Source: Taiwanofungus camphoratus | Taxonomy: Eukaryota; Basidiomycota; Agaricomycetes; Polyporales; Taiwanofungaceae | NCBI GenBank assembly: GCA_003999685.1 | Contig: CP021233.1 | Span: forward strand, 1,116,001-1,180,000 | DNA: 64,000 nt | Direction of reading: 5' to 3' | Shown here: positions 48,475-60,087 of the stretch, one piece after another | Layout of the letters: each line of letters begins with the position of its first letter | How positions within the stretch are numbered: the first letter of the stretch is position 1 | Notes under the pieces: generated by a model | What the model saw: the letters and a program-made list of their open reading frames with translations, nothing else | The model's database searches: none | What the model was told of the DNA's origin: nothing | Position numbers and translations under genes: made by a program

Positions 48475-49664
48475 ATGTCTCCTCGCTATTCCGCCCTTCT
48501 CAAAGGTCAGTGGTTTCCGGTTTTGAAAATGTCTAAACTGATTCAATGTCTCCTCTGCAAACTGTAGTCCTTTGTCCAATGCCGGGGAGTCTAGACGGCT
48601 TCGTATCAATCTTCCGACGGTTCATGCAGGATCCTCTCGGAATACGATACCACTTACATACTCTGTTGCTGTTCACTTGGGCAGATATGAAAACTATACT
48701 TCTACCCATCGTGCGTCCTCGTATAATGTTACGTCAACCCCGATTCTCGCTAACATTTCTCCATATAGACTGCTTTCGCGTGCTCGACGGCACCGCTTCA
48801 TTCCTTCTCGAATTTGGTACAGGGCATGATATGGATCTGGCTTCATCAGTTATTGTGCAATGTCTCCAATCAAGCAAGAGGGAAGAGTGAGGATGCCTTA
48901 AACAAACCATGGCGGCCTCTCCCTTCTGGGCGCCTCACTGAACCCCAAGCTGTCATCCTGCGTTGGATTACGGTAGCTGTGTGCCTCCTCTTGTCAGCAA
49001 CGTATGGCCGGGATCTCTTGATGACAACCGTCGGACTCATCCTCACGACGTTGCTCTATGACGAGCTTGGCATGGCATCTCATCACATAGGGAAAAACTT
49101 ATGCAACATAGGTGGATACACCACTATAGAAGTCGGCGCAACCAAACTCATGGGCATGTCGATTAGTCTTGTATTGTGTGTAATCAAGCCTGCTCATAAT
49201 TTGACTTCCAGGTGCGAGTCGCGACTTGGATTATGTGTCCACCGTAGCCGTCATCATCAGTGGAGTCCTTATATTCACTACCATTCAGGCACAAGACTTC
49301 CCCGACATCGAAGGAGACGCGGCCTTGGGTCGTGTGACTTTCCCCATCTATGCCCCCGAATTCTCGCGCATATTCACGTTCATTGTCATGCCGGCATGGT
49401 CGATCTTTCTTGGGTGGTTCTGGGACATCGGTGTCATTAGTCGCATGGTGTTCGCTGCGCTTGGAACATACGTTGGACTTCGGTACTACCTGTGGAGGAC
49501 AGTAGATATCGACAAGCGTTCATACGTTTTCTTCAATGTACGTACCTCAAAAGAACTTTTGCTGCATTGTCAAATTCTGAACGGCGTGATCACCTCTGAA
49601 GGCTTGGTTGACACTTGCGCACATTCTACCTCTCAGCGTCAGAACAGGTTTCCTTGCCTTTTGA
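48475..49664 (+). CDS. UbiA-superfamily membrane enzyme (prenyltransferase or UbiA-type terpene cyclase)
   Basis: Five exons (48475-48505, 48568-48710, 48769-49153, 49212-49537, 49602-49664) give 315 aa in phase. About seven to eight hydrophobic helices. YHLHTLLLFTWADMKTILLP opens the fold. The first active-site motif reads NVSNQARGKSEDALNKPWRPLPSGR: Asn-rich with Glu-Asp instead of the usual NDxxDxxxD. The second, QAQDFPDIEGDAALGR, is a proper DxxDxxGD. This wording matches a fungal branch related to the membrane terpene cyclase of fumagillin synthesis (Fma-TC), so a farnesyl diphosphate cyclase is as likely as a prenyl transfer to an aromatic. The enzyme would sit in the ER membrane and need Mg2+. 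The intron at 49154-49211 has a GC donor (GCATGT). It is the only scaffold-type enzyme in the neighbourhood. Confidence 0.82.
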
Positions 49665-50770
49665 TCGTGCCAACCAAGCACGTTACTTCACGAAATTCAA
49701 CCCGTTCTCAGAACCTCCGGCAGGATGTGCAATCGTCGATCCTTTTATTCTGCAATTTGAGCTAGACACTATGCGGTACCGGAAGCCAGTTGGAGGGGAT
49801 TCTTTACTCGCAGCGATGTCCAAACCGAGGACACCGAGGGCTTGGTGGAGGATGGTGGCAGGATCAGTTTGAAGGATGTCAGGGCAAGCCTCTACTTATT
49901 GTATCGTAAGTTATCCTAGAAGGTGTACGTGGCTGTGCATAGAAGGCGTTCTGCCTGCTTGTTTGTATCTCATTGCATATTTTTCGCACTTCCTTTTTGC
50001 ACAATGGTCCAATTTGACGCATTCTTTTGTCCATTACACGAACCGTCTCATTTCCGATTGAAATCCTCGATCAGTACTTTGAATGCCTGAGTCAAAGCTA
50101 CTAAAATGCTATGGAATGACTCCTTTTGACCGTTTTGCTTGGACTCAACAGTCGAAATTTTGTTCGATCCATACATCATTAGAATGGCCAAAGGTTCGGT
50201 AATCGACTCTAATCGACCACAAACGGCCGTATGGAAGGATGTTCCACAGGAAGGTCTAAATTTAGCTCTGTAGCGTCTACGCAATTTGACTTCGGGATCA
50301 CGACATTGTCAGACTGACTGAACGTGTTCAACACATTGAACACAATTCTAGCAGCCAATGTGATATGGTTGCTGCATCGCCGCCACTATGTGCTCCTTGT
50401 CAGAGCGACTCGTATTCTGCACGCTAGAAATATACATTGCGTGCATTTTTTTATTCGCGACGAAGACACCTCATGTGAAGTACAACAGAAAGCCGCAATC
50501 CATCGGTTTATATCCGGGAGTAAAGACAGATACATTCCGAACACCACATTGAGAGTACATACAATAAATATGACCAAGCTAACCATACACCATACAACAG
50601 AAATGCCTATTACGCTAGGTCGTGACCCTAGGGAAAGAATGATACCGTCAGAGGCTCACGAGCCTAGGAAGATTGATCGCAACTCACCTTGGAGGAATTG
50701 ACATCAATATATGTATCCGTGTCCATGACTTTTGAAGTGTCCACTCGGATTGCCATTGATGCCTCCTGAG
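49665..50770. other. Intergenic; one unexplained frame just after the UbiA stop
   Basis: A plus-strand frame continues to 49872 (LPFDRANQARYFTKFNPFSEPP...) with protein-like composition but no family I recognise. The rest shows nothing. Confidence 0.4.
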
Positions 50771-52609
50771 TTAGCGGTTAGCCCACGAATCAAGACGTCT
50801 TGCGAATAGATGACCAACATTCATAGAAGTCTCGTTCTTAGTATAGGCTGAACGAGCCGTCCCAATCGGCCGTAGATCAATATTGCTCGTTCCCGTTTGC
50901 GGTGTGGTGCTGCTGACATTCCATCCAGCATCCTTCCCTCTCAAGTATTGCCTCGCGTTCAAGTTCGCTAAGAGGGTATTGACATATAACGAGCTAAGGG
51001 GGAATTCGAATGCGCAGAACTGCAGACCATGGGGGAAAGCGGCGATCTATAGTACATTTTCCATGAATTGAACGGAAAGATCCACCAAGTCATCGAGGTG
51101 CTCACCAAGGACAAGTCGATGATAGCTACGACTGCCGTCCAGATGCCGCTGTTGATAGTGACGGCCACTAATCGGAAAATCATCTTGTTGGAGCTACATC
51201 GTAGGCTCTGAGTGTGCCGTGTCATCATAACATGCTGACTTGGCACCTACCGGGCAAACGATGACCGCCCTGTATTCACCAGCAGGAAGGTCATGAGCGA
51301 AGCGATCATGACGTCAACAAATGCACTAGTTGCCCGAATAGAGGTCTCAAATGCCTTGTGACAGAGTGAGGGTCCATTGTCACAAAAGGAAACGGCCAGC
51401 GCCTTACCACCATTTTCTCTGCCCCAAGAGCAGCGAGGGAATCATCAGTGAATCTATGGACACATAAATTGTTAATGATTCAGAGCAGCAACTCCATATC
51501 ACATACATCCAAACGTCGTAAGCTGGAGAAGGGGATTGATCGCTTAGCATATGAACATAGCGTGGACAGTAAGGTACGCACGAATCGTCCCAACTGAAAC
51601 GGCGACACCATTCAGCATCATTCATACCACGATAGTTTGTCGACTTACCTATCTGCCATAAAGCAATAGGAACCTACACGAGGGCCGTCAGGAAGGTACA
51701 AGCTATGTCATTGCGGTACTTACCAGAAGGAACGGAAATTTCCATTTCTTGCCGCTGACTGCCTGAAAGATTCAGCTACGTAATAGCAATGGTGTTCTGG
51801 TAACTTACACATGTATATACGCCATACGAAGAACATTTGGACGCCCACGGCCACAACACCCTGGGCATCATGGTCAGCGTTCAGCGGAATCACCAAGATA
51901 AAGTACGTTGACATACGGCTACCCAGCCATGATGCTTGAGGATTTGAAACAGATGAGCAGCATAGTGATGAGATCAAGAACATGGCACGAACCACGAGCG
52001 CCCTGTTCCAATGTGTGAGACATTTACGACAGATAAGTTTGGCCTATGCTTACGGTTGGGTTACTGATAGGCCTGCTACTCTTCCCCATTGCAAAATGAG
52101 AACCGGGAACACTGAATGAGATTCAGGTAAAGTCAGATCAGCCCTTCCACCACCCTGACCATTAACTCACTCGCCACCAATGTGAGGACTTGGTTAGCGG
52201 TATCGAAAGCCCTATTCGTAGACGTGAGACAAATGTATACTTGTATGTAGGTCACAAATGTCATTACCAAAGGAAAAGAACCTGCATTGCCATGCTTAAA
52301 TTCGTCTTTCAGAGGCACCAAATAGGAGTCTAGCACTCACAAGGCCTTTCAAAGCGATTGGGTCGCTATCATAGCTATGAACCGTTGTGAGTCTCTGTAG
52401 ATCATTGGTGCTAGTGTGCACACATACTGGAAGAAATACATAAACCTAAAGGCACATCGTCAGCATCAGTCCTGACAAGGATAATACGGGACGTACATCT
52501 GCATGCATCCAATGCCCCAGAGGACGCAAGACAAGACGTTACCGATCAAGATTGGCCCATACGAGCTCATGAGATTGAGAACGATGGGATTCTCGACGGG
52601 CGTGGCCAT
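50771..52609 (-). CDS. Seven-helix membrane protein with DUF6534-type domain
   Basis: The ATG at 52609 gives NPIVLNLMSSYGPILIGNVLSCVLWGIGCMQ (TM1), then FMYFFQYDSDPIALKGLV, WLLDTANQVL-type text (FDTANQVLTLVASE), GVVAVGVQMFFVWRIYM and PFLLV/ALWQI pieces. The C-terminal part has INSGIWTAVVAIIDLSLV and LLANLNARQYLRGKDAGW, ending at TAA 50773-50771 after a Ser/Thr-rich tail. This order (GPxLxGxxLxxxLxGxxxxQ, D-x-DP, W-R-I-Y, LNxRxxLRG) marks the DUF6534 proteins, very numerous in mushrooms and of unknown function. A GPCR-like topology with an intracellular tail is often supposed, but no ligand is known. About eight or more small introns. Whether it serves the neighbouring cluster is unknown. Confidence 0.76.
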
Positions 52610-53487
52610 GATGGTGGTGCGGCACTTGGCTGATCGACAGAGCTTCGTAAACTGGTTATAAGTGCCATCCCGCCATACTCCACGAGCGTCAATCCATATC
52701 TGCCCAGAAGCTGTGCGAACTACAAGATACTAGCATGGGATGCTACAGCGTCCGGATCTCGCCAGACGATGGCAGACTTCGGCTTATCGCAGGCGAACCA
52801 CAAATCTCTGAGTCGTATTTTGATAATCAAACTAGATCACCATGCATGCGAACAGCTGCTAACGAGTAATCAATGTGGCTGGAGCGTTTGACGTCCATAA
52901 TCTAGGTCAATACAATGCATTATTACAGGTTGTTGCCTGACTGGAACCATGGTGCTTACAGTGGTGATACGTACTAGTCACCTGGGCAATGTGTTTGAAG
53001 GTGTGCCGTTATGGCTAAATCCGGAGATGCCAGCGATCGACCTGCATGATCCCAAGACCAACTACAACTGCGAATCTGATTTTGATCGCGGATATTCCTC
53101 TACGGATACCTTGCGTTCACTATATCACCAGATGCAGGCACTGATGTTATACAAGAGTGCTCACTGAGTAGGACGAACACCAGCGAACACCTCAGACGAG
53201 AATCAGAATCAGACTGAATCGTACATAGGTAGACGACACCATATACCATGGCCATCAATCAATGATGGAAACCGTTTCAATGTCACCAGCTTACGAGTAC
53301 GGTTTTGGCTAATCCAGAGTAGGATTTGATGTTATCACCTGATTCATATCGGGCGCGATTTGAGCTCACATCAAACCTCCCGGTCTTTGGTTTCTTGCAG
53401 CATTCGACCGATTTTACCGGAACGTACGCTGCTACAAGTCCCATCTAAAGGCCCGAACTGAAACCAGGTACAGACAACGGGAGCAAC
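52610..53487. other. Divergent intergenic region
   Basis: Upstream of both the DUF6534 gene and the Gfo/Idh gene. A plus-strand frame at 52949-53167 has no recognisable homology. Confidence 0.45.
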
Positions 53488-54733
53488 ATGGCACCCATCC
53501 GCTTAGGATTTGTCGGACTATCCAACCAGGGCTGGGCATCTTGGATGCTCGCTCCGCCGCTCCTCAAGGCACCACTTTCCTCTGACTACACGCTTGCTGC
53601 TATCTCCACGAGCAATCCCGCATCCGCCTCCGTGAGCGCGGAGAAGTACTCCAAGCTAGCAAATACGACTGTCAAGGCATATCATGGGCCGACTACTGCC
53701 ATCGCAGCGGATAAGGAGCTTGACATGGTCGCTGTGGCGGTCAAGGTGCTGGATCATAAGGCAGCAGCGATCCCGGTGATTGAGGCGGGCAAGAGCTTAT
53801 TCCTAGAGTGGCCTGCTGGAAAGGACCTGAAAGAAACGAGAGAGATAGCAGAGGCGGCGAGCAGGAGAGGGATCAAGGCGATGGTTGGCTTGCAAGGACG
53901 GCAGAGCGTGCTGATCAAGAAGGCTAGTGCCGGTCGTTGTCGAAATCAGAGCGGACGATTCATGTTCATGACCATAACATTACAGCTCAAGGCTATCATC
54001 GAATCTGGCGAAATTGGACGTGTCATGTCTTCCACAGTGGTGAGCAGGTCCGACATAACATCACGAAAGCGCTAGTGGTCTGAACGAAACATTTGCTCAC
54101 ACCGTAAAGACTGCGCGCCCTTTCCGCGAGCTTTTCGCCTGGGGACCCTTCATCGGACAAGGTGGGCAGTACACCGCCCGAGCGGATAGTGGCGCCACGA
54201 TGTTAGATGTCGCGGTGGGCCACTTCCTGGACAGCTTTACCCTTGTGCTCGGGTCTTTCGCGTCCGTTTCCGCCGTCGTCGACAACCAATACCCCACAGC
54301 GGAGCTTGTCGACGCGACAGGCAATCCTATTGGGCAGACAATCGAACAGACTGGCGCTAACCAGGTGGCTGTCGCAGGAACCTTGAACAGCGGCGCTGTG
54401 GTTAGCTTGCATTGGCGTGGTGGCTTAGAGAGTAAGCCGGGCAAGACGGGCACGCCGTTCATCTGGGTCATCGATGGCGAAAAAGGATCAATTCGCCTCG
54501 AAAGTGATGATGCAGCAGGTAGTTTCATTCACATTCGCGACCCGACGATGTACTTGAATGGCGAGCAAGTGAACGTCGAAGAGGATGGGATGACGAACCC
54601 GGAGAGGGCATGGTTTGAATTCGCTAAAGGTCCGGAGGGCAGTTACGCGACGTTGGAGGACGCGGTAAGAAACAAGACTCTGCTGGAAGCTATCAAGAGG
54701 AGTGCATTGGAGGGTAAGAAAGTAGTCTTGTAG
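53488..54733 (+). CDS. Gfo/Idh/MocA-family NAD(P)-dependent oxidoreductase (Gal80-like branch)
   Basis: Exons 53488-53922, 53986-54039 and 54110-54733 give 370 aa. The N-terminal Rossmann fold starts IRLGFVGLSNQGWASWMLAPPLL, followed by ELDMVAVAVKVLDHKAAAIPVIEAGKSLFLEWPAGKDL (the E-W-P-x-G-K replaces the usual E-K-P) and MVGLQGRQS. The C-terminal domain has GQGGQYTARADSGATMLDVAVGHFLDSFTLVLG, then VSLHWRGGLE and WVIDGEKGSIRLESD. Most relatives are sugar or small-molecule dehydrogenases; yeast Gal80 is a regulator of the same fold that binds NADP without catalysis. The missing Lys of EKP favours a Gal80-like, possibly non-catalytic, protein. Intron 1 (53923-53985) needs a GC donor and is a multiple of three without stops, so retention is also possible. 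Confidence 0.78.
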
Positions 54734-55386
54734 CCATATATCAACTTCTCCCACTTCAGGCTGCGAGGTATTGAACAAAATTGTTTCTATCAATGTATGT
54801 TATAGTCGAATTTGATCCGTGGGAAATTGGAAATTAGCGTCTGCGACTACAGGGGTGGAAATAGCGGATACGATGGTGACGTTATTCTGTACGACCTTTC
54901 ACAGAATCTTGAATTCGTGGTTCCATGGGTTCACCAGTTTTCTTTTATAATTGAGGACCCATTGTGCAGCTCTGCTGCTGCAGGCCGATCCGAAACGTGC
55001 CGAATGAGTAGTGAAGGCGGTCTCCGGATCACTTTGATGCCAGTGCGAAATTTTGCTCACACCATGACTTGGCTCCTAGATTCTGTAATCTCCAACGCGT
55101 ATCACCTGGCCCTTATCGAGTATCGGATTGGCACGTAAGTACTCGAGAGTCTGACCTTTCGTGCAGGCTGTTACCGAGCGCCTCCCGTCAGTTCCTGATG
55201 CGGGTGCGTCGTAGTCGATCAGGACCTCTTGTATCAAAACAGGGCGGTATCAACAAATATGGAGAATCGGTTACGTTCCCACCCTTAAAGACTTCCAGCC
55301 ATCAGCTGTAGCCATCTGCCGGACACCCACCGCTCTGCAACTTGGAGCCTGGATCAAACCTTCAACTAGAACTGTGATCTTCAGCC
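54734..55386. other. Intergenic, no gene recognised
   Basis: A frame at 54812-55138 has no recognisable homology. Right end is the promoter of the secreted hydrolase gene. Confidence 0.45.
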
Positions 55387-56726
55387 ATGGTGTTCACTGC
55401 GACCATGGCCAGCATGGTTATGAGATTTGTTTTCAGTCTCGCAGTAGTGGATTTCTTTTTCTCACAAGTTCATGCATTCCCCCATTTCGGGGGCCGATCT
55501 GCTGGCCAGGCTTATACCTCTGGTAACATCACCGTTGGAAATAATGGCACTCAATTGGCCTATATTGACACTGGTGCTCCGGGGGGGCTTTACAGCTTGT
55601 CGTACACCACCATATTTGCTGTCCACGGTGAGGCATACTATAGCCGTAAGTCTTGTGATTATGCTCCGGTACAAGTCTCTAACGTAACTGTAACTACAGC
55701 TGTGTTCGCGAATGTCATGTCGCTCGCCCCAGTATTTGGGCTGCGTTTTGTAGCACTGAACCGCCGCGACTATCCCCAGTCTACGCCTTATTCCTCGGCA
55801 GAGCTTACTGTGCTCAGCAACGGCACAGATGCGGAGAAAACGACTTTTCTTCAAGACCGCGGGATCGAGATTGCGACCTTCATAGACACTTTCATTCAGC
55901 AAGAGAATCTCCCTGCCGTCTCGTCGGACGGCAAAAGCGGTGGAGTTGCAGTGCTAGGCTGGTCGCTCGGAAATTCGTTCACCATCGCCACCATTGCAAA
56001 CGTTGATACTCTACCAGCTGCTGTTCAGCAGCGTCTAGGATCGTATATACGGGCACTGATTATGCAAGGTCCGTCCTGATCCATCCGCTAGTTTTCAACC
56101 GCAAATTATATACCGATGAACGTACAGAACCGCCCGAAGTTGCGCTTGGGACCTATTTCCCCCCGCAGTCATGGTCGCCCCAGCTTGAGACCAGTATCCC
56201 CACCGCTGATCAAAATCCGGCGTTCGTTCAATGGATCACATCGTACTTCCAGCACGGTGATCTGTCTACGCGCAATCCGGATGTCCTCCAGTACGTGCTG
56301 CCAGCGACGTTCCGCGCCCCGACTGTTTTCAACATGACACCTGATCAACTTGCCGGAATGACGTATTTACCACCTTCGTCGGGGTCCGATGCCTATATTA
56401 TGGTGAACTTGGGGACGGTGTTGCTGGCCAGCTATAAGAAGGCATGTTACAACAGCACGATTAGGCAGTTGTTACCCAAGATGAACATCTGGGAGTTCAC
56501 CGGAGACGTGACTGCATCGTTTGCAATACCGGCGTACTGGTCCATCCAGGACGACAACACCGCAGCTGGCGGAGGCTTCGTCAATTTTCGTATGATTGAT
56601 GGTGTCAACCACTTCGTAAGTGTATGGCAGCCTGCTTTGTATCGCGTACTTATGTTCTGAGTACTATAGATGCATTGGGATGACCCGTTCACAGCTATAC
56701 AGGCTTACTTGGAAAGTCTTTCGTAG
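55387..56726 (+). CDS. Secreted alpha/beta hydrolase
   Basis: Four exons (55387-55627, 55700-56068, 56128-56615, 56670-56726) give 384 aa. The N-terminus is a signal peptide (MVMRFVFSLAVVDFFFSQVHA, cleavage after HA). The fold shows GTQLAYIDTGAPG, TIFAVHG, PVFGLRFVALNRRDYPQSTP, VAVLGWSLGNSF with the nucleophile elbow G-W-S-L-G, LIMQGEPPEVALG, a lid region, and MIDGVNHFMHWDDP with the catalytic His. Several N-x-S/T sites (GNITVGNNGT, SNVT-like) suggest glycosylation. It is a serine hydrolase outside the cell; substrate unknown. The exact joint after AVHG is a guess because a second small intron could replace the single one. Several ATGs lie at the start (55387, 55405, 55414). Confidence 0.78.
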
Positions 56727-57211
56727 GCTTTGTGAGATAGTGTCAACACCGGTGTATGTTACCAGACGGACAATCGTATTCCTTATTCGGTGGTATATCG
56801 GACTTGTCACTCCTTTCATCTCCCCCTCGTTTATACTTATACCTACAATCGCTTTAATACCCAGCATTCACCACGGTTTTCACTTCAAACTGCTTCCAGA
56901 CTCGGTAGCCTTTTATAAGTTATAAAATTAAAAAATGCAACAATTTTTGCCAACGGACCTCAGTGATTTCGTGCCTAGTTTTGGCAGAAACTGGTGTAGG
57001 TTCAAAAAGGAGAGCTAATATTGAAAAAACAACAGCACAGCCTCGTTTACATTTAAAACATTTATGGTATATTGGTGTGGCATTCGCCTCGAAACATGGC
57101 TTGATTCAACCAGAAATTGCAGTACACAAAGTACAACAGATCACATCGATATATACACGACTCCGACCCAGCAACGGTTCTTCGTGATGTTCTCAGCGAG
57201 AAAGTGAGAAA
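56727..57211. other. Convergent intergenic stretch
   Basis: AT-rich region between the hydrolase and aldo-keto reductase 3' ends. No gene. Confidence 0.5.
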
Positions 57212-58628
57212 TCAGAATCTGGGCGGCTGAGGTTCGTATCTGTCATGCGGGTGAGAGTGAGCCCCAAAGTCCTCAATTTAACCGGGGCACTTACAGCTCC
57301 TCCAAATACTTGACCTCATCTGCTGTCAAGGTCTTACCTGCGGTAACGCTCTCTTGCAATCTCTCCGGCTGATACCCGCAATGAGTAAGGCTCTACGAGC
57401 AGGGTAACGCACTACTTACGGAGTTCGCGCCCACAATCGGGCTCGTTACCTTGGAAGACGCCCAGGTGAGCGCAACCTGGCTCATCTTCCACTGACGTTT
57501 GGTGGCAAGGTCCTCCACGCGCTGAATGATCTTCTTGTCCGAGTCCCTACGTCTCTTCTCGAACGGCGTGCCGCTGATGTTTTTGGTCCTGGGCGTTTCC
57601 GTCCCCACTGGCCGGGCAAGGTGGCCATCCATGAGGGGGGAGTACGACAAGATGCCGATGCCCTTGTAGTTGCAGTATGCAAACATTTCGAATTCCTGGA
57701 AGTCCTGTCAATGAGCAACACGTCGACGCAGCCGGTACGTCACTGCACACCTCCGGGCGGTACAGCAACGAGTGCTCGACCTGTATGCTGACAAACTTGG
57801 TCCACCCGTTGACTTCCGCGACATGGTTCATCTCCGCGAACTGCCAGGTACGCATGTTGCAAGCACCAAGGTAGCGCACTTTGCCGCTGACAACCAGGTC
57901 ATGAAGGGCCTTCATCGTCTCCTCCAACGGCGTAGTAGGATCGAAGGTGTGGATCTGGAGAAGATCGATGTATCCTGTATCAAGTCGTCGCAGTGACGCT
58001 TCTACTTGGTTGAAGATGGCAGCGCGGGAGAGTCCACCCTGGTTGATAAAATCACGGGTGCTGCCCAGAGCGGGATTGAGCATAGTCAAAGTTGAGGGGT
58101 CAGGAGATACAAGGAAGAACACTTTGGTCATGATGACGAGGTTCTCCCTTGGAATGTTGTACTAGTGAAGTGACGGTGAGAATACATTAGTGAAGATGGG
58201 GCAAGAACCGACATTGTTCATGAAGGCTCCGAGGATCCTTTCGGCTTCTCCATTGGAGTATGTGTTTGCGGTGTCGATGGTGTTTATGCCCAAGTCCCAA
58301 GCGGCTTTGAGCAGAGGAAGTGCCTACAAGAGCTTTGAGTGATTTGTCTCTACATGGTCTGAATGAATGCCAAACCTTCTCTTCCGGCAGGACCCAGGGC
58401 TGGCCGCGGAGGATATTAGGTTAGTACAAGTGTCCATCTCACTCGGGAGCCAAGATAAGCAGTAACTTACGCTCCATTTGGGATTGCCGACGGTCATCCC
58501 CCCTAACTGTTTGGGCGTCAAGTCTGCAGGTATCGATGGGCGACTTCAATGATACTCACAACAGGCACTGAAACACGGAGGCCAGACTTGCCCAACTGGC
58601 GATATTCAGCCAATACTGGTTCGGACAT
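57212..58628 (-). CDS. Aldo-keto reductase
   Basis: NADPH-dependent carbonyl reductase with a TIM barrel. ATG at 58628 ([22 protein letters not shown]), TGA at 57214-57212. The tetrad is complete: Asp and Tyr in [25 protein letters not shown], Lys in LVIMTKVFF, His in [17 protein letters not shown]. Further blocks are [70 protein letters not shown], and [21 protein letters not shown] for coenzyme phosphate binding. The last exon gives YEPQPPRF. The subgroup resembles fungal AKRs near norsolorinic-acid/versiconal reductases, often used in secondary metabolism. Substrate unknown. An upstream in-frame ATG at 58703 would add 25 residues; the shorter start matches the family better. Confidence 0.84.
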
Positions 58629-59774
58629 GTTGTCAGAGCTTTGAAAGTGCTTTCGCTGCTTGAAAGGGCTCCAGTGAGTGCGAGATTTGAATCCTGGCAT
58701 CAACGTAGGGTTTAGTTGACCTTGCAGCTACTTCAGAGCTCTCCTGCATGGTACGTACAATTTGTGTTCAACGGACACGCCGAGGAAATGAGGGGTGCAC
58801 AAGTTGTGATATTTCATTCAGCGCTGAAGTCCATAGCAGCGCCTATCCAGCAACTGGCTTCTAATTGATAACATCAACGCCTGTGCCAAGACGATGGGCT
58901 TTTCTTTGATCATTCTTGATGAACACCGTGAATGAAGTCTTCTAGGACCTCTTCCTACACAGCACGCACCCGAACAACTTCTACTCGAGATCTGCTCATT
59001 GACGCGCCTCTGGTTCGTGCGAGCGTCAAAGATGTGGAAATACGACGCGTATCTCTCATAAAAGGTGACACGGCCATTGAAAACCACGCCTCCACTGGTA
59101 GTGGAAATTACATGATAAAACCTCTTGGAGTGCCGACACCGATACATCGAACAGGGAAATGTGTCTTGACTCACAAGACGCCGTGTTCTATTCAACTGCG
59201 GAATGCAGTGACACGATACAAACATGACATCCGTGCGTACATACGATCACCGCACAGGGCATGCACATGACAGTCGTTGATTGGCTGGAGGTAGCTGAAG
59301 ATGGAGTCTATGGACTGCAGCCTTGATGTGCGTGCTGATGATGCCGACATCCCGTATCGCGCTAGCATTAATTTTTCCTGAGCGTTTCTTACCTCATATC
59401 AGCACGGGGGAACAAGCGACGGACATCACCTACGGTCGCCCTCACGAACGTTGGTAGAGGGGGAACAGGAGTTCAGGAACATCTGCACGTCTTGCTCCAT
59501 CAGTTGTCTGATTGATACCTGAGAGAAAACAACCAGTTGAAACAGTGTTGTGTGTGATCTCAAGGTTGCAATGCTGATCATCGGCAGGCGAGGATGAATT
59601 CTTCGTGCTCAAGGTTTAGTAGCCATACTAAGTGTTGATGGATGATCCCCGCCAGCCTTCCAGATACAAGCAGTGAGAAACACGATACGCTGGTATAATG
59701 AATGCGTAGGACCCCGGAAAGCGCTATCTGGGCGCCAGCAACACTCCGACATCACAGTAATAAGCGCCCAAACC
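58629..59774. other. Intergenic between reductase gene and LINE tail
   Basis: Short frames only; no domain or exon structure supported. Confidence 0.5.
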
Positions 59775-59793
59775 TTTTTTATTATTATTATTA
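59775..59793 (-). repeat. 3' tail of the LINE: (TAA)n with A-run
   Basis: Read on the minus strand, about four TAA units end in AAAAAA. Such a simple-repeat tail marks the 3' end of the element. Confidence 0.6.
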
Positions 59794-60087
59794 ATTCTTC
59801 GAGTTTATACTCCATACGACGTAGGTACATGTAGAGTAATAATGATAGTAAATGGGCATCCGCGCCCGCATGAGCGGCACACCTACAGTTTTCGGTGGTC
59901 TCGTTATGTGGCGTGGGCATATAATCCAGTAAAGCCTGCAAAGAGAAAAGTACAATCATCCATAGGACGCTGTACCTATCCCCCGCCCGACCTACTTTTC
60001 ACGCTTGGTGTGTTTACCCGGCCCGGTAATCCCGCTCCGTCAGTAAATCACATAAGGAACTAAGTGTAGCCTTACAGGTTTCAGGCC

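Noticed and set aside
52949-53167. 72-codon frame between DUF6534 and Gfo/Idh genes
   Set aside because: No similarity recognised and no supporting context.
58818-59270. Opposing frames of 110-135 codons
   Set aside because: Cys/Arg-rich shadow text without any motif or exon structure.
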